Below, one piece after another: positions 30,001-43,208 of a DNA stretch of 43,208 nt (its first letter is position 1; every line of letters begins with the position of its first letter). The translations under genes were made by a program, and so were the position numbers. The DNA is taken from the NCBI GenBank assembly GCA_022797375.1, contig JAAWKM010000013.1:1-43208 (forward strand). The letters run 5' to 3'. The DNA is from Lachnospiraceae bacterium (GTDB taxonomy: Bacteria; Bacillota; Clostridia; Lachnospirales; Lachnospiraceae). Below the pieces are notes generated by a model. That model made no database searches. It had not been told where the DNA came from and was given only the letters and a program-made list of their open reading frames with translations.

Positions 30001-33000
30001 GCTACTGCCATTCTTCTACAGGCATTTTAAAAGAGGCATAATAAAAACCTTCCTTTGACAGACAATACACTAGATTCTTTCTTAGTTATTGTTCTCCAAT
30101 GGAAGGTTTTTTAAACCATATTAAAATGATGTAATAATGAAAATATTAATCCCACTCAATTTCATCACCATAATCACGTAAAAACTGGTACAGTTCCTCT
30201 TCATTTTCAATTAATGATACAATAATCTCACCAGCCCTTTTTGCTTTCTGTTCATTTTCAGGAGTAAAATCATAATAAGCTACATACATATCAGCTTCAG
30301 GGTCTGTTTTCATCCCTTCTAATAAAGCAGGCTCTTTTTTTGTAAAATAACAATTTAAAAATGCCTCCCAGTTATATCCATTCATATATGCATATTCATT
30401 AATCTCATTCATTTTCTCCCCAATTTCCAATACTTTCTGGTCTGAATTATAGAGACAGACTTCTGCATAATCATCTGCACTAAAAACTTTTACATAGTCT
30501 TTCATAAACACTTCCTCCTTATATTATCTTTAATTATTTATTATAGCTGTACTGCATCATATTCCATCATTGGCACAAGCTTCCCGCCTGTTTCTGCATA
30601 CATTTCAAGCCTGTGTACCTGGTAAACATATTCATCATAAACAACACCTGCAAAATGGCATAATTCCTCCAGCACAAGCCCTGGTTTTATATTAGACACA
30701 CTGCCAGATGCAAGCCGGCAGCAAAATACAGGTGTACACTCTTCATCAAGACATAACTCCCCGTTTTCTTTAAACGCCATGCCTGTTATTTTCTCAAAAT
30801 CCTGCAGGCTGCCTGCCATGTTATATATACCTTGTTTTATATCTATAAGCTTCTCTGACTTCTTTGTTTTCTTAAGTACCTCAATCCTGTCCTGTAACAT
30901 AAAACTGCATATCTTCTCTTTAATAAATGCTTCTTCTTCAAAAGGACTGTTTTTGCCAGGTTTAACTGCAATAATATAATCACATGCCACGAGTGCTGCC
31001 ATTGAAGGCTTTGCACTGTCTTTTAAGTATGTAAAGCCCTTTATCCTTATTTCATCATTCATTACAGCATTTATCCTGTCTGCCATTACCTGTGGTGCAT
31101 CTGTTTCTTCAAGTGTAATGTCAAGGTATTCTGCATCACTGCTTAAACCTATGCCAAGTGGTGATGTAAATGACATAAGCTGGTGTGGTGAAAATCCCTG
31201 GCTGTAACTGACATTTATATCTGCCCTGCGCATTGCTTTCTGGAAATACCGCATAACATCCAGGTGGCCAATAAAGCGCATAGAACCTGCTTTCGTAAAT
31301 TTTATCCTTGCTTTCATGTTTATACCGTGTCCTTTCTGCCTGCTTATTACTATTCACAGCTATGCTGTCCATAGTAACTACTGCTAGCTTTCAATGCACA
31401 CACCACACTGGAATTTTGCCGCACCACAGCCTGAACACTGGCGGCGGCAGTTCGGTGTTACAGTTTCTGACTGGGAATTATGGTATTCATCCAGAAGGAA
31501 TTTTTTAGTAACCCCAATATCTATAAAATCCCAAGGGAACAGTTCATCTTCTGCCCTTTCTCTTCTTAAGTAAAATTCCATGCTGGCATTATTGTCCTTA
31601 AATGCCTGTTCCCATTTATCTGGTTTAAAATACTCTGTCCACGCATCATAAATACAGCCGCTTTCATAAGCTTGTCTTATAACATTACAGAGTTTCCTGT
31701 CACCTCTTGCAAATACTCCCTCTAGTTCTGAAACATCTGCATCATGGCAATTATATTTTATGCTCTTGGCATTTAACTGTTCCCTTACCTTTGAAAGCAG
31801 GAAATCCCTTTTATGCCTTGCCTGTTCTTTTGTATCCATTGGCGACCACTGGAATGGTGTAAATGGTTTTGGCACAAAAATAGAAGTGCTTGTAACTATA
31901 TTAACCCTTCCATTCCTTTCATCCTTTGGAATTGTATAATATTGCCTTGCTATCTGGTCTGAAAGGACTGCAATCCCTTCTATGTCATTATAAGTTTCAC
32001 CAGGCAGTCCAAGCATAAAATAAAGCTTGACCCTGTTCCATCCACCCTGGAATGCCTCCATTGCACCATTTAATATATCATCTTCTGTTAATCCTTTATT
32101 AATTACATTGCGCAGGCGCTGCGTGCCTGCCTCTGGTGCAAATGTAAGGCTGCTTTTACGTACATCCTGCACTTTGGACATTACATCAAGTGCAAACTCA
32201 TCAATACGCAATGACGGGAGGGAAATATTTATACCCTTATCTTTAAACTCATCTATAAGCCAGTACACAAGTTCTTTAAGGTCTTTATAATCACTTGAGC
32301 TTAAAGAACTAAGAGTAATTTCCTCATGGCCTGTTGACTTAAGCATTTCTTTGGCACGCTGTTTAAGGAAAGACAGGCTTCTTGGCCTTATTGGACGGTA
32401 AAGCATGCCTGCCTGGCAGAAACGGCACCCTCTTATACACCCTCTCTGTATTTCAAGAACTACCCTGTCCTGTGTAACTTTTATATAAGGGACTAATGGT
32501 TTCTCTGGGTAATATGTTTCTGAAAGACGGCATTCTACCTGCTTAACTACCTTTGCAGGTGCTTCTGGCACCAGAGCCTTAAAACTGGCAAGCGTCCCAT
32601 CCTCATTATAGGCAGGCTGGTAAAACTGTGGTACATATATTCCTGGAAGCTTTGCTGCTGTTTTAAGAAATTCCTTCCTGTCCTTCCCTGATGCCTTCCA
32701 TTCCTTATATTTGTCCATAAGCTCATAATAGACCGTTTCACCTTCGCCTATATAAAACATGTCAAAAAAATCTGCTATTGGCTCAGGATTATAAGCACAT
32801 GGCCCGCCACCTATAACAAAAGGCTCATTCCCTTTTCTGTCTGCTGCATTAAGCGTAATTCCTGATAAATCCAGTATCTGTAAAATATTTGTATAACACA
32901 TTTCATACTGGAGCGTAATACCAAGAAAGTCAAAATCCTTAACAGGCTGCTGGCTTTCCAGTGCAAAAAGTGGTATATTTTCACGGCGCATCACCGCATC

Positions 33001-36000
33001 CAGGTCAGTCCATGGTGAATAAACCCTTTCACAATATATATCATCACGGAGGTTTAACATATCATAAATAATCTGTATGCCAAGGTGTGACATTCCTATC
33101 TCATAAACATCTGGAAAACACATACAGAAACGTATGTCCACATCTGCCGGGTTTTTCACTGCCATATTTATTTCACCGCCAATATATCTTGCCGGTTTCT
33201 CCACTGATAAAAGTATCTCATCGCTTAATGCAAGTTTTCTCATATAAATCCCCCATGTTGTTACTATTCACAGCTACGCTGTTCATAGTAACAAGCAGCA
33301 CTTTCAGCGCTGGTTATGTACACATTTTGCACAAAAAATGTGCAAAATGGCACTGCAAAACTCATATTTTTGACAAAAAAACATGTCAAAAATCCTCGAA
33401 TTTAATTGACTGTGAATAGTAACTCCATGCTGCCTTTAGCGGCCCAATAATGAACCTTAAGTTACCTGTAAAATATTTAATCCTGAAGTGAATTATACCA
33501 CCCTGTAACCTTATCTGTTATTTCCCCTGCACCTTTTACAATAGTATCCCAGTAACCACTCCTGTCCAGGCATTCCATTACATATTCCTTGTCAAAACCT
33601 TTATAAGAAAAATTATTATACAATGCAATTCCCAGTATTAAAAAAAGCATCCCTGCTGCCATAAGCCTGATTAAGCCAAATGGATGCTTTTTTTCATTAG
33701 TGGCCAGGTACTCTTCTTTATAATGGCTGTTGTAGTTGTTGTAATTATGCCCATTGCTGCCATCTGAAAACGCCCTTCTTGCCTCCAGGATTTTCTCTGA
33801 ACGTGATTTAACAGGCAGCCCTTCCCTGTCCATATCATAAGCATTTCTTAACTCTTCCCTGTACATAGCAACTATCCCCTTTATTCAATATATAAGATTA
33901 GAAATAATTTTATTAATTTCCTTTCTATCTTAGTATAGGATATGCATTATATACAAGTTTAATTCTTAATCCATCCAAGGTCTGGATATTCATTGCACTT
34001 ATCTCTTGATAAAAGGTTCTTAATTGCCTCTGTTGCTGGCACATTTTCAAAAAGAACCTTATTCACCTGTTCAACAATAGGCATTGACACGTTATACTTC
34101 TTAGCAAGCCCATATGCTGCTTTAGCTGAATAGACTCCTTCAACCACCTGGTTTACTTCGTCCATTGCCTCCTTCATAGTCCTGCCCTTGCCTATAAGGT
34201 AACCGGCATTATGGTTACGGCTATGGCTGCTTGTACATGTTACAATTAAATCACCAATACCTGAAAGACCTCCAAATGTCTCAACATTTCCGCCCATTGC
34301 TACCCCAAGGCGTGTAATCTCCGCAATTCCCCTTGTAATAAGTGCAGCCTTTGTATTATCACCAAAGCCCAGGCCATCACATACCCCTGCTGCAAGTGCA
34401 ATAACATTCTTAATAGAGCCGCCAAGTTCAATTCCTGTAATATCCGGGCTTATATAAACACGGAATGTATCATTCATAAATATTTCCTGTATAAATACAG
34501 CAGACTTTTCATTTCCAGAGCCAACTACAACTGTAGTAGGCATATCTATTGAAACTTCCTCTGCATGGCTTGGTCCTGAAAGCACACTTACATCAGCTCC
34601 TGGTATCTCTTCGCATATTATATCCCTCAATGTCTTAAATGTACTGTCCTCAATACCCTTTGCAACATTAACAATATGCTGGCCTTCTGGCAGGAAGACA
34701 GCGGCTTTTCTGGCAGTATCCCTTACATATGGTGAAGCTACAGAAAATACTATTAAATCATATCCTTTACATGCTTCTTCAAGGTTATTAGTAACAATAA
34801 CTGTTTCAGGAAGCCTTACGCCTGGCAGCCTGTCCCTATGCTCCCTGTATTCTGAGAGCATCTTTACTTCTGCATCAACAGCTGACCATAAAGTTACACT
34901 ATGCCCATTTTTGGCAAGCATAATTGCAAGTGCAGTACCCCAGCTTCCTGCACCTAGAAAACTTACTTTACTCATTTTGCTCCTCCCATATTGTATTATT
35001 ATTTATTGCCCCAGAGTTTATTCTCACTGCCATGTAAAAGCCTCACTATATTCTGCCTGTGCTGGAAATAAGCAAAGGCAGTAAACAACAGGCTTACTAC
35101 TATCATATGGATAAATAACGGGTTTTCCCTGTAAAAAATAATGGTATTGGCAGGTATATACCATGCAACAAAAAGTGAACCAAGGGAAACATATCTTGTA
35201 ACCGCAACTACAGCAATAAATATTAAGAGGCCCGCCAGTATTACAAGCGGATGTGCCGTTGATAATATAACAGCAGAAGTGACAGCTATGCCCTTTCCCC
35301 CTTTAAACTTAAGGTAAAACGGATAATTATGGCCAAGCACAACACCAAGCCCCATGTACAGGCATAAAAGATACCATCCATCAGGGGTATCCAGTGCCAG
35401 GCGTATTATAAGCACTGGTATAATAGCTTTTAAAAGGTCTCCTGCAAATGTCAGCAGCGCTGGAAGTTTGCCAAGGGTACGCAGTACATTAGTAGTCCCT
35501 GCATTGCCACTCCCCTTGTCCCTTATATCTATATGGTAGATTTTTCCGACAATATAACCACTTGAAATACATCCACAAAAATATCCTATCACCAAACAAA
35601 TAAAATTCCAAGCCATAAGCTGCCTCCATATCCCCTTAATACTTATTACTGTTAATTCTTTTCTTTCTTTTCCCTGATTATAAACTTTAACGGAGTGCCT
35701 GTAAAGCCAAATGCCTCACGTATTTTATTCTCAATATACCTTGTATAAGAAAAATGCATAAGTTTTTTATCATTTACAAATATAACAAATGCTGGAGGTT
35801 TTACACTGACTTGTGTTATATAAAATATTTTAAGCCTGCGCCCCTTGTCAGAAGGTGGCTGCTGGAGTGCAACAGCTTCTGACAGTATTTCATTAAGCAC
35901 ACCTGTAGCTATACGCAGTGAATGGTTCTGTATAACAATATCCAGTAAGTCAAAAAGCTTAGGCAGGCGCTGGCCTGTCTGTGCAGAGATAAATATAATT

Positions 36001-39000
36001 TCTGCATATGGCATAAATGACAGGATATCACGTATTTTTTCAGTATATTTTTTTACAGAATTATTATCCTTTGTGACAGCATCCCATTTATTAACAGCTA
36101 TAACCATCCCGCGTCCCCTGTCATGTGCAATGCCTGCAATCTTAGCATCCTGTTCTGTAACACCCTCTGTAGCATCTATAACAAGCACAACCACGTCTGC
36201 ACGTTCAACAGCGGAAACAGTACGGAGTATACTGTATCTCTCAATTTCTTCTTTTATTTTGTTCTTGCGTCTTAGCCCTGCTGTGTCTATAAATACATAT
36301 TCCCTGCCATCCCATGTAACAGAAGTATCCACAGCATCCCTTGTCGTACCTGCAATATCAGACACTATAACCCTGTTTTCACCAAGTATCTTATTAATAA
36401 TAGAAGACTTGCCAACATTTGGCTTGCCAACAATAGCTATACGCGGCCTTTCATCTTCTTCTTCCTCTGCCATGTCTGGAAAAAGTGCTGTAACTTCATC
36501 AAGCATGTCACCAATGCCAAGCTTAGCTATAGAAGAAACAGGCACAGGGTCGCCAATTCCAAGATTATAAAATTCATATACATCAGGCATATATTTTTCA
36601 AAATTATCAACTTTATTAACAACAAGCACTACTTTCTTGGCGGCTTTCCTAAGCATGTCTGCAACTTTAAAGTCAGAATCTGTAACGCCCTGCCGCACAT
36701 CTGTAACAAACATTACAACATCCGCCATCTCTATTGCCATAAGTGCCTGTTCCCTCATATCCTTAAGCATCTGGTTCTTAGTTACAGGCTCAATTCCGCC
36801 TGTATCCATTATGGTAAATGAATAATTAAGCCATGATACATCAGCATAAATACGGTCTCTTGTTACACCTGGCGTATCTTTTACAATAGAAATCCTTTCA
36901 CCTGCAATCATATTAAAAAGCGTCGATTTGCCAACATTAGGACGCCCTACAACCGCAACAACTGGTTTACCCATTTATCCACCATGTCCTTTCCATAAAG
37001 CCTGTAAAGCTAGTCTCTCAGGCTGTTTCCTTTACTTTTCCCGTAAGGAATTTATTAACGCTCTCATATAGTATTTCATTATTTATAATATCTTCAGATT
37101 TAGTTCCAAAATATTCATCAAACAGCTTATCCAGCTCTTTCTGGTCTTCTACAGCATACTCTTTAAGATAGGATTCTAACACTTCCTTATATGCATCTTC
37201 ATCCAGCCCGATGTCCTCTTTCTGTGCTATTGCATTAAAAACCAGCCTCTTGCCTAAATCACTTTTAGCACTTATTTCTACATTTTTCTCAAAATCTTCT
37301 TCTGTCATTGACTGCGTTGACAAATAATCTTCCAGGTTAGTACCATTCTGCTTTAAATAATAAATAATAGGAGTCCTGTATTGTGTCTTAACCCTCTCAA
37401 GAAGGTCTTCCGGGTATTCTTTTATATCCGACTTTGTATAAACATACTCCCATGCCATATCCTTAACCACATTATCACGTATATACCGGGTATAATCCTT
37501 AGCATTATTTTCATAGTTTTCATCAAAGTCCTTAAAATTACTCTCTACAAAATTATCCGAAAGTTCTGGCCAGTCCAGTATATAATTAACTGTTACTGTA
37601 AATATAGCTTCCTTGCCTGCATAATCAGGGTTAAGCTGGTATACTTCTGGGAATTTTGCCTTTACATCATAAGTCTTTCCAGGCTTTTTGCCTATAAGCC
37701 CGTCCTCAAACCCTTCAATAAAATCATCAGAGCCAATTTTAAGGTTATGGCCGTCAGGAGTATTTTCCTTAGTACATGAACCACCATTAAACTCCTTGCC
37801 ATCCATCTTGCCTACATAGAAGATATTAACAGTGTCGCCCTCTTTAATTTTGCTTTTTTTATCTTTCTTATAGGAATCTGTCCTTTCAATATTTGTCTGT
37901 ACCATTGTATCTGTTTTATCATCAATATCTTTTTTAGAAAGTTCTATTGATGCATAATCCCCTGTTGTAACATATTTAGAAAAATCAAGGTCCTTGTATA
38001 TATCAGCTTCCCTTACATACTTCTCTTCCTCATTATCATCATCTTTCTTTGATTCAGAACTTGAGCTTTCCTTCTCCTTACTGTCCTTAGAAGAACCACA
38101 TCCTGTAAAATGAAACGCCATAGAGGCACAAAGCACCAGTGCTAAAAATTTACTATACTTTCTCAAAATAATTCCTCCAATTTAAAAAATTAAAAATTTT
38201 ACAACTACTACATACTAACACACAGAAAATAAAATATCAAGGAAAAATAGCCGTCACTACTCACAATAGTGACGGCCTGTTACTATTCACAGCCAGTTCA
38301 ATAAGCACGGTTTCCTGGCTGGAATAATAATTACCCTCTCACCTCAAGAAACTGTGCCCTGCCATAAATATTAATTCCTACTGAATCAGCTGGTACAAAT
38401 ATGCACTGCCCTTTTTTAAAATCCAGTATTTCATTTTCAAATTGTATATTTCCGCACCCTTCCAGGCAAAGCAATACCCTGAATGATATTTCATCTGCCC
38501 TGTAATATACAGAACGTTCTCCCGTATTTAAAATTATTCTGTGGACTTCAAAGTATTTACATCTGCAAAGCAGTTCTGAAGCCTCACCATTACGGTATTT
38601 CAATACTCTTGGTGGCTGCTCCGGGTCTGCCATTCTCTCCAGGTCTGCGACATCCAGTGCTTTATCTATATGCAGGCTGCGCTTCCTGCCATCGCTGCCT
38701 GTACGTCCATAATCATAAAGACGGTAAGTAAGGTTACTGTTTTCCTGTATTTCTGCCAGAAGTATCCCTGCACCAATTGCATGAATAGTCCCAGCCTCAA
38801 TAAAAAACAAATCATCCTTTTTAACTGGCACTTTCTGTAAATAGTCCATTATAGTCCCATTGCCAATAGCATCCCTTATAGTCTGCTTATCGCATCCATG
38901 TATTAAACCATACACCAGCTTTGCATCCTTATCCGCATCCAGAACATACCACATCTCACTCTTTCCAGATTGTCCATTCTCATATTTCCTAGCATAAACA

Positions 39001-42000
39001 TCATCTGGATGCACCTGTATGGATAAATCCTCCTTTGCATCAATAAATTTAATTAATATTGGCAATTCTCCATTTGTACATGGGTGAGTACCAAGATACT
39101 CAGGATGTGCTTCCAAAACCATTGACAGGGTTTGTCCATTAAACCTGCCACTATCCACATACGAAGGCCCGTCAGGATGTGTACTGCACTCCCATGTTTC
39201 TGCAAGCGGGGTTAAATCTATATTTTTTGCAAAATCATCTTTTAACCTGCTGCCTCCCCATAAATAATCTTTTCCCGAAGGTCTTAATAAAAAAGGACAA
39301 GCTGCCATTAACACCACTCCAGTCCAAATTTCTGTTTATCCTGTACAGAAATCCCTTTACCTGTCTGGACTTCTACCAATTTTAATTCTGTTTCTGCGAT
39401 AACTGTATGCTTGCATCCAGCACTCATAGCTACAACATCCCCGGTCTTAACGCTTTGTTCCATACCATCAACAATTGTCCTGCCTGTCCCGCTTATAACT
39501 ACCCATACTTCATCCCTGTACTTATGGTTATGGTAATTCATGCTGTGTCCTTTATTCAATGTCACTTTAATAGTCATGCTTCCATCTTCAACATCCAGTA
39601 CCCTGAAACTTCCCCATGACTTTTCTGCAAACATGACCTGCTGTACAATGCCGTCAACATATGGCTTTATATATGAACTCTGTTCTTTATCAGATACAAG
39701 TATACCCTCAGGACTTGCAGAGATAATTACATCTTTAAGTCCCATTGCAAGAACAGGCACATCCATTTCATTTATAATATTTACCCCTGAACATGTATCA
39801 TCCATTATTCCCTTGCCAATAATATTCTCACCCATTGACTCAGATAAAGTATTCCATGTGCCAATATCCTTCCAGCTTCCAGAAAACTTCATAACCTGTA
39901 TTTTCTCTTCCTTTTCAGCTACAGCGTAATCAAAAGAAATCTTCTCAAGCGTGCTATACCTTGAATACAAATCCTGGTAGCTCTTATATCTTACCAGTTC
40001 ACGTGCCTTATCCAGCACATACTTTAATTTATATGCAAATACACCGCCATTCCACAGCGCACCTTGCGCAATATAACTGCTGGCAGTCCTGGCATCTGGC
40101 TTTTCCTTAAATGTCTTAACATATGCAACACCTGTGTCTTCTGCCTGCATATTAATTTCCGGAATAATATAACCATATTTTTCACTTGGGTAAGAAGGTG
40201 CAATTCCCATCAGCACCAGGTTTGCTTCACCCTTTGCTGCCTGGCATGAAAGCTCCTTTAATGCTTCAAAATAACTATCCTCTACATACGGGTCAACAGG
40301 ACACACTACTACAGGCTCTTCTGGGTCTGCCTTCATAACATCTGCAAGATATGATGTGGCAAGCGCAATAGCAGGAAAAGTGTCTCTCCTGCATGGTTCA
40401 GCAGATATACCAGCCCCGTCACCAATCTGGTTATTTATCGCAGATATCTGTGTTTTGGATGTTGCAATAGTTATCCTGGCATTTGCATCTGCCTTCTTAA
40501 TCTGCCTGTAAACCCGCTGTAACATAGACTCATATGTCCCGTCCTCTTTTTTAAAAATTTTTATAAACTGCTTTGACCTTATATCATTGGACAGCGGCCA
40601 TAAACGTTTGCCTGAGCCACCAGATAATAAAATAATATTCATATCCTATATAATTCCTTTCACCTTGCTGTACGCCTTAAAAACAATAATTTACCTGGCA
40701 GCCCTTAACGGATTATTAAGGAAATCCTCATAGCTAAGCCTTATACCCTCTTCCAGTCCTGTCTTATATTTCCATCCAAGCCTTTCAGCCTTGCTTGTAT
40801 CAAGCAGTTTTCTTGGTGTGCCATTAGGCCTGCTTGTATCCCAGGTAATTTTTCCTTCATAGCCAGTAACCTTTGCAACCAGCAATGCAAGTTCCTTAAT
40901 AGAAATTTCTTTGCCTGTACCAGCATTAACTGTTTCATTTCCAGAATAATTATTCATAAGGAAAACACATAAATCTGCCAGGTCATCAACATATAAAAAT
41001 TCGCGCAAAGGAGAACCATCACCCCAGCAGACAACTTCCTCTGCCCCATTTACCTTAGCCTCATGAAAACGGCGTATAAGGGCTGGCAATACATGTGAAT
41101 GTTCTGGATGGTAGTTATCATTAGGCCCGTAAAGATTTGTTGGCATTACAGAAATATAATCTGTGCCATACTGCCTGTTCAAATATTCACAATATTTAAG
41201 ACCTGAAATTTTAGCGAGGGCATAAGCCTCATTAGTTTCTTCAAGACTGCTTGTCAATAAACAGCTTTCAGGCATAGGCTGTGGTGCTAACCGGGGATAA
41301 ATACAAGAACTGCCCAGAAATTCCAGCTTCTTGCACCCGTTTTTCCATGCAGAATTTATAACATTCATCTCCAGTACCATATTAAACCACATAAAATCTG
41401 CCAATGCTTTCTGGTTAGCAGCAATTCCGCCTACCTTGGCGGCTGCCAGGAAAACATACTCTGGTTTTTCATCTTCAAAAAACTTTTCCACATCTTCCTG
41501 CCTGCAAAGGTCAAGTTCTGCATGAGTTCTTGTAATAATATTTGTATAACCTTGCTTTTCTAATTCCCTGGTAATTGCAGAACCAACCATTCCTTTGTGC
41601 CCTGCCACATAAATTTTTGCATTTTTATCCATCATATCTAATTATCTTCCTTTTATTATCTGTACCAAATATTATTTAACCACGCCTTTTTCAAGATATT
41701 CTTCAAGATTAAGCCTGATATGTTCCTCTGCCCTCTCTACAGCAACTTTCTCCATATCATGTTTAACCATAATATTTACTAATTCTTCAAAACTCGTTTT
41801 AACAGGATTCCAGCCCAGTTCATTTTTAGCTTTGGAAGGATCCCCCAATAAGTTCACAACATCTGTAGGGCGGTAAAAATCAGGGCTCACCTCCACAATT
41901 ACTTTTCCTGTTGCCTGGTCAATCCCCTTCTCTTCCATTCCTTCACCCTGCCATACAATATCTATGCCAGCGTATTTAAAAGCAAGAGTAGCAAACTCCC

Positions 42001-43208
42001 TGACAGAATGCTGTTCACCTGTCGCAATAACAAAATCATCTGGTTTTTCATTTTGTAAAATCATCCACATGCACTCAACATAATCCCTGGCATATCCCCA
42101 GTCACGCAGGGAAGACAGATTTCCAAGATAAAGCTTGTCCTGCTTTCCCTGTGCAATGCGTGCAGCAGCAAGTGTAATTTTACGTGTCACAAAAGTTTCA
42201 CCTCGGCGTTCTGACTCATGGTTAAACAAAATACCTGAACTGCAGAACATATTGTATGCCTCCCTGTATTCCCTTACAATCCAGAAACCATACTGTTTAG
42301 CAACTGCATAAGGACTGTATGGATGAAATGGTGTAGTTTCACTTTGTGGCACTTCCTCAACCTTTCCATAAAGTTCAGATGTTGAAGCCTGGTAAATCCT
42401 GCATGACTTTTCAAGACCACATACACGTACAGCCTCAAGCACCCGGAGTACACCTGTCGCAACAATATCTGCCGTATATTCAGGCACATCAAAAGAAACC
42501 TGTACATGGCTTTGTGCTGCAAGATTATAAATCTCATCCGGCCTTATCTCCCCAATTAGTTTAACAAGACTAATAGAATCACCCAGGTCCCCAAATTTCA
42601 GATGAAAACCAGGAGTCCCTTCTAAATGTGAAATACGTTCCCTGAAATCAACAGATGACCTGCGTATCATCCCATATACTTCATAACCCTTTTCAAGCAG
42701 GAATTCCGCAAGATAAGAACCATCCTGCCCTGTCACGCCAGTAATAAGTGCTTTCTTTGCCATAAAAATCCTCCGTTCAATCTGGTATACTTTATAAACC
42801 TGATTCTATCAGCATAAAGCCCTTAACTGAATTCATTATCTTGGGTAATTCTTGTACTATCTTGGGTTTTACCGCTATTTATAACTGTATATCCAATAAT
42901 AACCAGATAAAATTTTAAATATTTTTACTACAAAATTATAAGTTGACGTAAAAAGAAATATAAACTATAATTTAATTAAGGAATAATGTATTTAGGTTAT
43001 TCAAAGGGAACTCCTATAAACCCTTAATCCGCTTCTTTAAGTTTTTTCTTTACATCTCCTATCTGACAGGAGATAATTAATTTATTAGGTTAGGAGGATT
43101 ACCATTTTTTCCTTGGGCTGTATACCCGTACTTGAAAGACTGGTACCTCCCTCTGGTAAACATTCTGCGTATGAGTTGGATGTTGGATTCCTGCTGGTTT
43201 CTCTCCGT

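Overview
This is an AT-rich window. Nearly every gene has a strong AGGAGG-type ribosome binding site, and the gene families point to an anaerobic Firmicute, most likely a Lachnospiraceae (Clostridia). Supporting features are the der-plsY-gpsA order, the paired TIGR03960/TIGR03936 radical-SAM genes, a rubredoxin-fused flavin reductase and a Gram-positive-type Pel locus. I saw no rRNA, tRNA, CRISPR array, phage gene or transposase.

Layout. (1) About 0.4-5.4 kb, minus strand: a surface-polysaccharide operon (unknown membrane-anchored protein, Stealth phosphotransferase, Wzx-type flippase, PF14907 nucleotidyltransferase) bracketed by inverted copies of a dispersed repeat, called B here. (2) 5.7-9.2 kb: a DPM1-like glycosyltransferase with a DUF4874/DUF4832 protein on the plus strand, converging on a membrane-anchored paralogue of the latter. 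(3) 9.2-11.2 kb: a ytrABC-like GntR/ABC transporter operon with a perfect 14-bp inverted-repeat operator on its promoter. (4) 11.5-24.4 kb: a nine-gene minus-strand operon from one promoter to one terminator: PqqD-like protein, PelD (SDR/membrane/GAF/degenerate GGDEF with an RxxD I-site), PelE, a giant GT-C-like membrane protein, a DUF2194 protein in the PelA slot, PelF, PelG, a DUF2304 protein and a GT4. I read it as an expanded c-di-GMP-controlled Pel-type exopolysaccharide machine. (5) 24.6-29.9 kb: a MecA_N-type penicillin-binding protein with a BlaI/MecI-like operator, a YneA-like LysM protein with two LexA-like boxes, a repeat cluster, glycerate kinase and a flavin reductase-rubredoxin. 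(6) 30.1-38.2 kb: an orphan Imm51-like gene and housekeeping genes (TIGR03936, TIGR03960, gpsA, plsY, der, FKBP-type foldase lipoprotein). (7) 38.3-42.8 kb: a manA-manC-fcl-gmd operon for GDP-L-fucose. (8) 42.8-43.2 kb: a consensus promoter firing out of the window into a hairpin-rich stretch with no clear gene.

How the parts fit. Much of the window serves the cell surface. GDP-fucose and GDP-mannose from region 7 could feed the glycosyltransferases of regions 1, 2 and 4. PelD would gate synthesis by c-di-GMP, and PelF/PelG would polymerise and export. The PBP and LysM proteins act on wall synthesis and division under apparent antibiotic and SOS control.

The most unusual non-genic content is two families of small mobile repeats. 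Family A (162-164 bp) starts with its own palindrome, has three further internal hairpins with compensatory base changes between copies, and is flanked by 7-8 bp target duplications. One A copy sits inside a B element that has its own exact 10-bp target duplication, giving a readable nested insertion.
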